Assembly (NCBI RefSeq): GCF_902148845.1
Contig: NC_043758.1
Coordinates: 18,982,798 to 19,046,797, forward strand
Source: Salarias fasciatus
Taxonomy: Eukaryota > Chordata > Actinopteri > Blenniiformes > Blenniidae
DNA: 64,000 nucleotides
Direction: 5' to 3'
The position numbers and the translations under genes are program-made. Positions 24,101-33,600 of the stretch are shown here, one piece after another (the stretch's first letter is position 1; every line of letters starts with the position of its first letter). The notes under the pieces are model-generated. The model was not told where the DNA came from. It made no database searches and saw only the letters and a program-made list of their open reading frames with translations.

Positions 24101-26611
24101 GTTGGAACAGGCATCAGAAGTGTTGTCTCCTCAAACCAGCAGTGAGAAAAGATGGTGTGAAGATCGACTCTAATTCCTGTCTGTTTGGGCTACTTTATGC
24201 TCCTTTTAAAAAAAAAAAAAAAAAGCAAACAAAAAACCCTTTTTTTTTCTGATGCGCTCAGAAAAAATAGACATGTCAACTCAAAGCATTGATTTTGAAA
24301 TATAAGTTATTTACATGCTATCATGTCACGTTTTGCTTGATACAGATGATGTTATTAAAAACATCAGGCTACAATAATCTTCTGTCTTTTCATGGGAATC
24401 CAACACAAATAAAAAAAATGTGGCTTTTTGCTCCCAAATTCTGTCAGTTCTAACGTCATATATCCACTTCATTTAATGGATATTGGATGTAGCGTTGCAT
24501 GTGTGCTCTTTTGCCAGCAGGCTGTCTTACTTGCTGCAGCTTGATTGTAGTTGTTAGAACTGTGTGCTCAGCTGAAATCAGACACTGATGCTAAACTCAA
24601 GTGTTTTTGCTTCATGCCTGACTAATTCATTTCTGGTTTTCTTTCTTTTGTTTTGTTTTTTGTTTTTTTTGTTTTTTGTTTTTTACTTTGCATGCATCTC
24701 AACTACAAATGCTGAGATTATTTAAGTAAAAGATGACAAACTGTACCACAAGACATGTTGCCTGGGAGTAGACTTCACTTGTTGCACGTCCTTGGGTGTT
24801 GATGCCTCCTCCAGTAACTGGTTGCTGTCCTGTTTCACCGTAGCACCGTTTGGAACGGGCTCCATGAGCATGCCAGCTGGATTTGGGAACGCTGCAGCCT
24901 ACAACCTCCCCACCAGCTTTAGTGGAACATTCCAGCAGCCCTTCCCCGGCCAGGCTCCCTTCCCTCAGCCTCCTGCTTATCCCCAGCAGCCCAACGGTGC
25001 GTGTGTGTAGAGGTCCTTTACTTGTCAGTATAGTAATAATAGTCACAAGCACATCTGGATGCATCTGGCAGGGCTGTTGTCACACGAGTGTTATGAAATG
25101 TCTTTTCCTGTATCTGTCTCCCAGGTGGAGGATTTGCGTCGTTTGGACAGGCCAAACCGGTCGTGGCTCCGTTCGGACAGACGATGGCGGGACCGATGGT
25201 CTCCAGTAACCCTTTCCTGGTCAGTATGGTGACCGTGTTGTTGTCATTTCCAGCACTAAATATCACTTTAACCCAGAAATGTGTGGTCTTTATCACTGAG
25301 CCATCCTCTTCTGTGTTAATGCATTTTATTGACTTTTTTTACTTTTTGTAGCTCAGTTGAGTAGACAAACTAAATCTATGTATCAACACGACTACGGTAT
25401 GTGAATCAAATAAACTCAATAATGACTCTTGGCAGTCAATTTTCAGATCTTCTTTTGTCATAACACTGAATAGTAACAACTTTTTCTCTTGATGTTAAGC
25501 TTGTGTACAAGATCATTAACAAATGATTAAAACCTAAGGCGATGGAAGTTTATTTGTGTAGCTCCAGTTGTACACAAGGCAATTCAAAGTGCTTCACAAA
25601 GACAAAGAAATACTTAAAAGTACAGGAAAATGTCAGAAACGAAAGTATACATTAAAAACAAAATCTGAAGAGCATTTAAGAGACAAAAGGGAATTAAAAA
25701 TGACAAAAAAATTTCAAATTAAGCTAGAAAAAAATGCATTTGGAATAGTGTAGTCTGTTCTTTTCCCATATTGGGATTTGGTGTCCCAAATAACCACAAA
25801 CATTCTGTCCTCTGGTCACACGTCTCGCCGTTCTGAGCACCTTCTCAAACAACGGACTCGCTCGAGTCACCCAGAGCGGAGGAAGCGCTTCAAGTGCATC
25901 ACATCAAAAATTAATCAAAAATTCATCTCGGAGAGCAGTTTTCAAAGTAAAGTGTAATGTTTATTTGAAAATCTGTGCAAGTAATAATGCTTTAATTCCT
26001 GATTTAAAAGAAATGAGTGTGTCAGCGGGACTCAGGTGTTCAAGACGTTTATTCCGGTCAGAACAGAAAGCTGCTGCACCTCGTTTCTTCTGAGTCTCAG
26101 AACACTTAGTAAACCTCTTCCTGAGGACCTCCAGGGTCTGCAAGTTCATTCTACTTAAGTACTATGGAATTATTATTTCTGCTCATGCTATACAAACAAA
26201 AAATGTTCTAGTAGTTTGTATTACCCATTTATGATCAAATCGTAAATACAGCTGATTTTATAATATATTCTGACATTTTGACATGATTAATAACACAGTT
26301 ATTAAGATTAAAACTAAATAAGCTTTGGAGACGTCGGTTTATGGGTAATTATTAAAAGATCCACTTTTTTAGTATTGGAATTAGTGTAAAAAATATTTAC
26401 ATTATATTTCAGATTTTTAGTATCTGTAACTGGCTCTGTCTATTTTTCGTTGAACTGTCAGCAAGGCGGCGACTGTCTCTGGCTCCAGTGGAGCATCGAT
26501 CCAAATAATGGGCCCATGTTGTGTTGATGGTGTTTTCCTTTGTGTCTCCAGGGTGCGGCTCCGCCTGCGCAGTATCCAGCGGGAGGCTCTTCAACAAACC
26601 CCTTCTTATAG
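4825..26611 (+). CDS. agfg1: Arf-GAP with FG repeats 1 (Hrb/Rab homologue), 14 exons
   Basis: Coding exons are 4825-4991, 12982-13075, 15057-15172, 16325-16490, 17106-17268, 19043-19162, 20071-20142 (cassette), 21313-21528, 22081-22258, 22688-22767, 23095-23211, 24844-24996, 25125-25219 and 26552-26611. Phases agree throughout, giving 598 aa with the cassette. Exons 1-4 encode the ArfGAP domain with zinc finger C-x2-C-x16-C-x2-C ('[11 protein letters not shown]...CTSC'). Exon 4-5 peptide '[17 protein letters not shown]' corresponds to the human VAMP7-binding stretch, followed by '[12 protein letters not shown]' (clathrin-type DLL). Then come FG-rich repeats ('FANFAHF', '[10 protein letters not shown]'), two 'RYAALA(D/E)LD' repeats and four NPF motifs (STNPFV, PTNPFQ, SSNPFL and terminal STNPFL) that bind EH domains such as Eps15. 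The protein is an endocytic adaptor for VAMP7 sorting. The start ATG lies in CACCATGGCGGC. The exon 11 donor (GTCTGC) is weak. Identification is secure. Confidence 0.95.
5370..5690 (+). repeat. Degenerate tandem repeat with GAGTCAAGACCAAGAC-type units
   Basis: The motif 'GAGTCAAGACCAAGAC' and variants such as 'CAGAGACCGAGTCAAGA' recur irregularly over about 320 bases. The short open frames here come from the repeat and are not genes. The block ends in a short CCCTAACCCTAA. Similar 'accaagaccgagtcaagacc' tracts are common in fish genomes (memory). Confidence 0.6.
5990..6275 (+). repeat. Decayed copy of a common teleost interspersed repeat
   Basis: The order 'atccatc...ctttatcctgttcagggtcac', 'gaggtcaccagtacatgaca', 'cattcacatttatgc', 'gaaagtttagggtcacc', 'tgttcttgggctgttggtgg' and 'gagagaacaggcaagctccg' follows the well-known fish repeat 'CTTATCCTGTTCAGGGTCAC...GGTCGCCAGTCCAT...AACATGCAAACTCC'. 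The match is strongly diverged, so the insertion is old. Family name not assigned. Confidence 0.65.
6297..6366 (+). repeat. (TG)n-(TA)n microsatellite
   Basis: A run of TG dinucleotides passes into about 20 uninterrupted TA units (6311-6350) and then TATG/TATA variants. Confidence 0.95.
8228..8266 (+). repeat. (ATCC)n tetranucleotide microsatellite
   Basis: About nine perfect CATC units in tandem; the minus-strand shadow would be a Met-Asp-Gly-Trp repeat. It lies in agfg1 intron 1. Confidence 0.95.
9138..9182 (+). repeat. (CA)n microsatellite
   Basis: About 20 CA dinucleotides with two interruptions, in agfg1 intron 1. Confidence 0.95.
13076..16324 (+). other. agfg1 introns 2 and 3 (either side of exon 15057-15172)
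   Basis: Intron 2 (13076-15056) and intron 3 (15173-16324) are AT-rich. I saw no recognisable repeat or RNA gene in them. Confidence 0.6.
17269..19042 (+). other. agfg1 intron 5 with CA/GT microsatellites
   Basis: It contains (CA)n at 18712-18732 and a GT-rich tract at 18964-18997 close to the next acceptor. Otherwise there is AT-rich sequence without identifiable features. Confidence 0.65.
20071..20142 (+). other. agfg1: agfg1 conserved 72-nt cassette exon (24 codons)
   Basis: Acceptor TGGCTGCCAG and donor A|GTAAGT bound a phase-1/phase-1 exon of exactly 24 codons. Its core peptide [10 protein letters not shown] matches the remembered optional segment of human AGFG1 (LSSSCSFGEF). Skipping it keeps the frame, so it is most likely an alternative exon. 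Confidence 0.8.
20560..20720 (+). repeat. Possible tRNA-derived SINE fragment
   Basis: 'GGAAGGTTGCTAGTTCAAAC' followed by TCC looks like a pol III B box (GGTTCGANTCC class) in the context seen in fish tRNA-derived SINEs, with a pyrimidine-rich body after it. No clear A box or tail was found, so the call is tentative. Confidence 0.4.
21529..22687 (+). other. agfg1 introns 8 and 9
   Basis: Intron 8 (21529-22080) and intron 9 (22259-22687) carry no recognisable repeat or RNA gene. Confidence 0.5.
23212..24843 (+). other. agfg1 intron 11, with candidate cassette and A/T-rich runs
   Basis: It contains the candidate 45-nt cassette (23446-23490), a poly-A tract near 24208-24225 and a TTTTTTG-type repeat at about 24650-24686. 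Nothing else is recognised. Confidence 0.6.
23446..23490 (+). other. agfg1: Candidate 45-nt cassette exon of agfg1
   Basis: Between exons 11 and 12 a good acceptor (pyrimidine-rich tract then GGACAG) and a donor (G|GTAGGT) enclose 45 bases, phase 1 at both ends. They are open as [15 protein letters not shown] and would add 15 residues without changing frame. I cannot confirm its use. Confidence 0.45.
25220..26551 (+). other. agfg1 intron 13 with an interspersed repeat
   Basis: The last agfg1 intron carries a diverged interspersed repeat (about 25545-26140, listed separately). The rest is AT-rich. Confidence 0.6.
25545..26140 (+). repeat. Diverged teleost interspersed repeat
   Basis: The start 'tttatttgtgtagctcc...cacaaggcaattcaaagtgc' matches the common fish repeat 'TTTATTTGTATAGCACATTT...ACAAGGCAATTCAAAGTGCTTTACA'. 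The later 'tcctgatttaaaagaaatga' and 'gaacacttagtaaacctctt' blocks also fit it. The end block recurs in reverse orientation in mrpl44 intron 1. Probably an old non-LTR-type insertion; family not assigned. Confidence 0.6.
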
Positions 26612-27545
26612 CGATCCGTCTTGTCAGCTGCATTACAGGGTCAACAACTGGCGCGCTTGCACCTATTGCACTGTTTTGTTTCACACGTAGCTTTAAAAAA
26701 AACAAAAAAAACACAATGTTTGTAAGGATTTGTATTTTCTATGGCAGTTTGTCACAAATGGAACAATATGCGAGACAGTCACGCTGACACTGTCTACAGC
26801 TACAAAACAAAGTGATGGTGTGTACAGAGGGAGAGGTTGATCCCCTCTTCTCTATTTAACCTGTGAACTGGCCTCTTCTGAGCCACAATGTATAATCAAA
26901 CTGGCTGAAATGTAAGTTATTGCGTACACTATATCTCATTCATTATGCTGCAATTCTGTACATATTTTTTTTTTCTTTTAGGAAGTTTAGCTTTTTGTGC
27001 ATATCAGTATTTGTATCTAACACACAAGATTTGTTAAGGCAGAAATGTTGCTTGGAAAAAAAATAAGAAAAAGCTAATGGGTACTGCCACTTACTGTATT
27101 TGTAATGAACCAAACTGTTTGTTTGTGCAGGATACTTTGAGGTAAACTGTTCCTACAGGGGAAGATTTTCTGTCGAATGGAGGTGAAAACAGGGGTGAAT
27201 GCTGCATCAGGGACAGGTGGGGGACGAGCCTCTCTGCCGTCCCCTGTCCTGCTTTCAGAGGCCCAGGTCGCAACACTTTTTGAGTGACTGTCAAAAACTG
27301 ATGAACTGAAAACCACTTATTGGGTATCAGAGAATTTTAAGTTAATGTGTAAATATATACAGTATATATTAAAATCATTTTAAGTAAGAAGGGATGACCA
27401 CTGCGTTCATTTATGTGGATGTATGAGAAATTGTGTTTCCTGTAAAACATTTCTTTTTTTTTTTTTTTTTGTTATTTCCAGTTGTTTTTAAGCTGACACA
27501 GAATTACAGTAACACACCAGATTGTAGTTTCTGCTCACCAGGAGA
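26612..27545. other. Convergent intergenic region, agfg1 / slc19a3 copy A
   Basis: The two genes end tail to tail 934 bases apart, so this holds both 3' UTRs. The sequence is AT-rich with a CpG-containing patch near 27170-27290 in the probable agfg1 3' UTR. ATTAAA near 27368 is one possible agfg1 poly(A) signal. No further gene is seen. Confidence 0.5.
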
Positions 27546-30350
27546 TCACAGTCTGTCTTCCAAATCAGATGAGTTGTGTTTGTCTGAAGATGTCGCCTTT
27601 CCTCTATTTCTCTGTGCTTTCCAGACACTGAACACTCCTCGAAGTAAGAAAACCACAGAGATGACCGAGAAGTAGCTTGAGTAAATGGTAAACTGTGAGG
27701 GAGGGAAAAAGGTCACAGTTAAAATGTTTTTTTGGTTTTTTTTAATGTTTAAATTGGCACAAATGCTTCTTCCACAGAGAGGTTTGGGGTCTTACCTGAG
27801 GAATGATGGACAGGCCCAGTCCTCCACTGTCAACCACAACAGAAGTGAGAACTGTCTGTAGAGCCAGAGCTCCAAAGTTGTTTACACCAAAGACGAGCGC
27901 ATATCTCTCCATTGACAGGTCAGCTGCAAGCTGATACCTAGGAGAAGCATCGCTTATTTTCAGCGTCATGAATCATGACCTGACTATAGTTGAAGGCAGG
28001 TCACACACACTCAAACCTACAAGTAATATCCAGCGCTACACTTACATGGCGATTGTTATCAGCAGCATGTACAGACACTTGAAGACGACGTAGGCGACGT
28101 AGCACACCCAGATGTTGCCGATGAACGTCATGAGGAAGAGTGCGACCGCCCCCAGTCCGGAGAAGCCCCCGAGGGCCAGCTCGCCCCACTGCTCCCACCG
28201 CACGTCGGTGAAGCCGATGCCGTAGGCAGTGGCAGCACCTGTGACACATGCTGCGTTAGGGTGACTTCGGTAGAAAACACAGGTAATTAGGCAAGACTTA
28301 CGCAATTTTTATTAATTCCTTAGTTTTATAGTTTTAGCTCTCGACTGTAAACCTTATCAGCCGGTTCTTACTCAACAGGTTGGATGCAGCCTCCACGCCT
28401 CCGTTATAAATGGTGAAATTCTGAGAAGGCTCCACGTGCTCCCACAGTACCTGCATGGGATAAAATAACAGTTTAAGATTTTAGATCTTGTCTTATCTCA
28501 CATCAAAAGCACAATATGCTTAGTGGTTAAGAACTAACCAGCATTAAGTGGTTCAACATTCAATTTTTTTTTTTTTTTTAAATCAAAGACCATTTTATGT
28601 AATCCTCATTTCACTATTCAGATTAGTAGTGAAGTTTGTTATATCTGCTGTAGCAGGACCACTGGCTGTCTCTGCATCATGGTGGAAAATATCAGGAGAA
28701 AGCCAAAGATTTTTTGTCTTTAAAGCTCTTCGGATGTGTTGGAAACAGCAAAACTGTTAGGCAAAAGGATTCTCGCAAGTATGTCAAGGGCTATGATGTG
28801 AAGGTGAGACAACTGAATTAGATCTTCTCTGGAAACAGCTGTTGTGTTTCCACTCGGCAGTGTCTAGCGCTTCAAGAAAGGAAAAGCATAATTTTCACAA
28901 TTCACACAACTTCAAAAAAATCTGCTGCTTCTTCTTGCTGCTGAAGAATAAAAACCAAAAGTGCACCTTCAAGATCTTCAGAGATCATGCCTGAATGGGT
29001 TGGAGCTGCTGTGGTTGGAAAAAGAAGGGCCTACACATTGTTAAGCAGGCTGTCATGCTGTTGTGAGTGAGGACTGCAGGATGCTGATGCTTTGCGTTGT
29101 TTCACCTGGACGTAGTTGACCGTCTGGTTGTAGCCACATGTGGCCAGTGCCCACCACACAGACCAGTACAGGAGCTGCCGGGACGAGTAGCACTCTCTGA
29201 AGTCCCTCCACAGCTGGAGGAGAACTTTGCTGCAGGTTTTTGCATTATTGGGGTTTCCCAGCTCCTCAGTGACAGGTCCACTTTCTCTGAGTCCTTTTTC
29301 ACCGTCTTCCTCTGGTTTTTTTTCGTCCTCTTTCTTTACTTCATCCAGGGATATCTTTGAGATACCTGAGTGTTTTCTTGCTTCTGACATCCCATCACCT
29401 TGCTCCTGTGGTGTTTTCTGCTTCTGATGGAAGAACATGCTTCGCTGGGGCATTGGCAGGAAGAGTGAAGTGAAGAGAGCAACGGCAGTAAGAACCATGG
29501 TGAGGACGAGGATGTTATTGTAGGACAAGAGGTCAAAGCTGACGAGCAGCTGACCCAGCACGGAGCCCACAGTGTAGCCCAGCAGCTGGATGCTGCGGCT
29601 GTAAGAGGTGGCCCTCCGATATCTCTTCAGGTCCACCACACTGTAACGACAGCACGCGCAAAATGTCACACCAGAGGTGCACCATCGAAACCCATCACAT
29701 CTGACATAACGCTGCATCACCTGTAGATGTAGGAGAAGTAGGCCACCTCGCTGGCTGTGACCACCCCGTAGAAGAACTGCATGACCTGCATGGCCGCCAC
29801 AGCCGCTGTCCACCGCAGCAGTGCTGTCGTGATGAAGAGCATAACACACTGGAACACCACCACAGGCTTGTAACGCAGCCAGTCGGTCAGCAGGAACACC
29901 GGCACCAGCACACACAGGTAGGAGTAGGTCCAGACTGGGAAAATCTCATTGTTAACCTGGTGGGAAAAGAACTGTGCAGTCATTTCATGTCATGTCAAAG
30001 TGTTATTGCTTTATTGCAATAAATCATTTGTTTCATGAATGCAAGCAGACTTTTACAAATTGAGAAAAACAATACTGTTTACATGTTTAATGCTTACTGG
30101 TACGTATATTGTAAAAACAATAAAAAAAATCTACCCAAGACCTTTCAGTTCGAGCACCAGATGAACATGAATTACTGACATGATGTACACTTTGCTTTCT
30201 TACCTCTTCCATGGTCAGATTCTTATCCGGTCCGGTCAGGAATGGGATAAGAAAAGGCTCCAGAGGTTTAACTGTGCTGAAGAATCCATAGATGCACAGC
30301 AGAGTAGTTGGATATCTCCAGCTTGACTTCCACCTCTTCACCGCCTCCAT
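27546..30350 (-). CDS. slc19a3: SLC19A3-type thiamine transporter, tandem copy A, 7 exons
   Basis: Exons in transcript order: 30350-30204, 29956-29721, 29640-29106, 28450-28372, 28238-28046, 27937-27796 and 27692-27546. Phases agree, giving 492 aa (human SLC19A3 496). The protein has the 12-helix SLC19 layout: '[20 protein letters not shown]' helix 1, 'GPDKNLT', 'FPVWTYSYL' (Trp58, human Trp59), '[11 protein letters not shown]' before a long acidic central loop, '[10 protein letters not shown]' (Asn matching human 297), 'YNGGVEA' (Glu matching human 320) and '[10 protein letters not shown]'. The last exon encodes the final helix ([19 protein letters not shown]) and a hydrophilic tail. SLC19A3 carries thiamine across the plasma membrane. 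Residue 109 is Gln (codon at 29779-29777) where I recall Glu110 in human. The next paralogue lies just upstream in the same orientation. The family is certain; the substrate is inferred. Confidence 0.92.
28451..29105 (-). other. Intron 3 of slc19a3 copy A
   Basis: This is the largest intron of copy A, between the exons ending in 'NYVQ' and starting in 'VLWEHV'. It contains a poly-T run near 28565. No exon or repeat is recognised. Confidence 0.6.
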
Positions 30351-30374
30351 GTTGTTGTAGCCTACTTGTTTTGG

Positions 30375-30376
<2 letters not shown>

Positions 30377-30428
<52 letters not shown>
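30377..30428 (+). repeat. (GT)26 microsatellite
   Basis: An uninterrupted GT run lies 27 bases upstream (in gene sense) of the copy A start codon, inside its likely 5' UTR or core promoter. Confidence 0.97.
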
Positions 30429-30429
<1 letters not shown>

Positions 30430-30662
30430 CCTTGGTGTGTACCTTCCTAGGTCTTGCCTCCCTCCACAGGCTGCCTCAGGGTTGATATTTTGTCAATGAA
30501 CAACCCGGTCAAAGAGCAGCACAATCTTGGTGACAGTCCAGTGAACAAATCTCTGAGCAGGAATCGTTGCACTGTGCTTCCTTTCTCTTTAAGTTGCAGA
30601 AAAAGGTTATGAATCACACCGGTAGCATTTAGCAGCAGGTAGTCATGCTGTTCAGGTTTAGT

Positions 30663-30668
30663 TTTATT
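30663..30668 (-). promoter_or_regulatory. Possible polyadenylation signal of slc19a3 copy B
   Basis: The minus strand reads AATAAA 29 bases after the copy B stop codon, which would give a very short 3' UTR. Confidence 0.45.
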
Positions 30669-30697
30669 CATATAAACAAATAGAACATCAAAAGTTT

Positions 30698-33600
30698 TCA
30701 GAAACGCTCTGCAGAGATCACTTCTGCGCTGGACTCCTGCGCCTTGTCTTCTACTTCCTCGGGGCGGCGGTGGCAGCTCTTACAGGCTGTGTAGGCCCCT
30801 CGAATGAGGAAGAGGAGTGAGATGGCACCGTAATAGCTTCCATATATGATGAACTGCACAAAGAGAGAGGGAAATGTATCACCTTTCACTGTATCCGCTG
30901 ATCTCCATTACTTCTGCATGCAACAGCGGATAGCAACCACCAGGTGTCACCGCGTACTCATGAAGGTCAACAACAGGCTGCCTGCTGTCTTGATTTGCTG
31001 ATTTGACCCACATAATCAGTTGAAAATCTCTGGTAACACGTGCATTATGGTCGTACCTGAGTCACAACATCTAGTCCCAATGCAGCTTCATCAACGACAA
31101 TGAAAGTGATGATTGTCTGCAGCAGGAGGGCCACAAAGGTGTTGATCCCAAACGTCAAGGCGTAACACTCCATGGACAGATTGGAAGCAATCTGAAATCT
31201 GTAAACACACAGTGTTAAAAGCAGATCAGAATTGTTTTCTTTTTGTACCTTCACCCATTCAGTCATGTATTCATATGGCTGAGGTGTTATATACTCTCAC
31301 AAACACAACTCCAACATCTACGCGAATTACAGTGTGACGACACCAGAATCCAGATAACGTTATTTCGTGAGCCCACTTGCCACTTTGTTGCACACAAATT
31401 AATCAACAAACGAAAGTAGAGACTCAGCAGCTTATCAGCGCAGAAGAATATACCACCTTCCAGCAAAAGGTGAACTCAAGGCCTATAGTTTCAAAGGGTA
31501 AATGCAAAATTCAAAAGAATATTAGTAAGAGAGTAATCACTACGTGATGTGAATAACCTTTCAATTCAGAACAGTTTTTGGAGGAACTTGCAAAGAGGGC
31601 TGTTGAGAATATTTGTATGCTGAGGGTGCAATCTGGCTTGGTTCTTTCTTTCTCTTCATGTAAAATCAAACAGACTTAATCATGTAAAAATCAAGACTCT
31701 GTGGTACGTCTCGGGTTGTTTTTCCTCTGCTGCAGACTGAATTTGGAGCCACTCAGAAGCCTTAATGACGTTCCACGACGGAGGAGAAGCGTTTTATTAC
31801 ACCAGCCCGAGCTTGAGCACAGTATTGATCGTCGAACAGGATTTAAGACTTTTATTACAAACTTACGTGGTGATGGTGATGAGAAACATGTAGCAGGATT
31901 TAAACAGCACGTAGCCAGTGTAGCAGACCCAGATACTGCTGGTGAACGCCATGAGAAACACAGCGCCTGACCCCACTGCTGAAAACAGCCCTAAGGCCAG
32001 CTCCCCCCACACCGTCCAGGTCACCTTGATGTAGCCCACAGAGAAGGCTGCGGCGGCGCCTGGCCCATGAAGAAGAAAAATGAAGTAATTAATCTGTTGT
32101 TCCAGTGGATATAACCTCCAAGTGTGCCACCGCGTCCCTGTATTTGTAATTTACTGATTCATTCATTAATCCTATCGCTGCAGCTCCTTTCTTCAACGTC
32201 GGTAGAGAGGCCTCCAAACAAAACCTTGAGCGTGCGCTTGCCTTTACTGGCCTTCGCAGCACCTTCTTAAAATGATGAATAACTTTAACTCAGCTCCTGG
32301 AATTGGCTATCAGCAATAATCAGAGAATCCAATACCTTTTAACTCTATCTTCCGAATGAAACCAATTACTCTTCTTCCCTCTCATGCTGAGCCAAGTTGA
32401 CCAGAAGCCAACTGCATCATGGTGCTATCCTCTCTCAAAACCAATGTGCATCATCTGTTTACTATGTACAATCAAGCACAGCAGGGTTGTTTTTCCTTCC
32501 AATTACAATTTTTACAGGTTTGTGTTTTACATCAAACATTGCAGCTTCTAATGGCATCATTAAATATTTATTTCGCTCAGTATAATGTGGTTTCTGCTGC
32601 AATCTGCTCTCCTGTTTTTGATCATTCCTCCATACTACTGTGGGAATATGGAACGCACACAGTTCAAAAGTAGATTTCCATGTTTTGTTGAACCAATTTC
32701 TAAGTCTTACCTACAAGTGAGCACGCCGCCTCCACTCCCCCGTTGTAGACGGACGACGTGGCAGATGGTTCTATGTGGTCCCACATCAGCTGGATGTAGT
32801 TGAAGACCTGCACATAGCCAGCTGTGGCCAGAGCCCACCACAGGGACCAGTATATCAACTGCCTGCATGGTGGCGATTATTAGAACACATTACACTGAAG
32901 CCACAATGAGTGTTGATTCATGTCTGTTATGAATAGAAACAGAACAATGCCTGGAAGAGTAGGACTCCTTGAAGCTTTGCCAGAGTAGATGTCCCGCAGC
33001 CATCACATTTTCCCGACTGAACCAGGCAACTCTGATATTATCCTCCATCTTGTCTTTCCCACAGCCTCCTTCATTCCCATCCGTCTCCGGGTCCTCGGGC
33101 CTTTTCTCTCCCAGCGGCCCCTCCTCCTGCTGGGACTGCAAGCCCACAGCTGCAGCATTTTTCCCTTTGAAGAACAGGCTTCTTTTTGGCATGGGCAACC
33201 AGAACGAGACAAGAAACGCTATGCTGACAATCCCCAGAGTGATGGCATTGATGTAGAAATAGTCCATCCCTGTTGAATATTGATAATTAGTCAGTGCTTG
33301 CTCAACTTCTGTCCCAAGCAATCTCATAAATGTTTGGAAATCAGTTTTTGTATGCATCTGTGCAGACATATACTACATACGTGCGTTATTCTTGATTTTA
33401 ATTGATTAAAAAAAACCAACCTGCAAGGGAAATGAGCATTTGGCCAAGGCTGGCACCGATTGTATATCCAGCCAGCATGGCACTGCGCAGGTAGCCAGTG
33501 GCTCGTTGATAATGCTCAACTGGAATCACACTGTAAATGTAAGAGAAGTAGGCCACTTCTGTAGAGGTCACTACTGCGTAGTTTACCTAGTAATAAGACA

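Larger units (their letters stand above)
30351..30697. other. Region between the two slc19a3 copies
   Basis: Only 347 bases separate the copy B stop codon from the copy A start codon. The interval holds copy B's 3' UTR, copy A's promoter/5' UTR and a (GT)26 tract (30377-30428) right before the copy A ATG. The spacing indicates a tandem duplication. Confidence 0.7.

Noticed and set aside
27742-27796. slc19a3 copy A ending by read-through of its exon 6 donor, with ATTAAA close by
   Set aside because: A well-formed terminal exon at 27692-27546 restores the last helix and normal length, so truncation is not needed.
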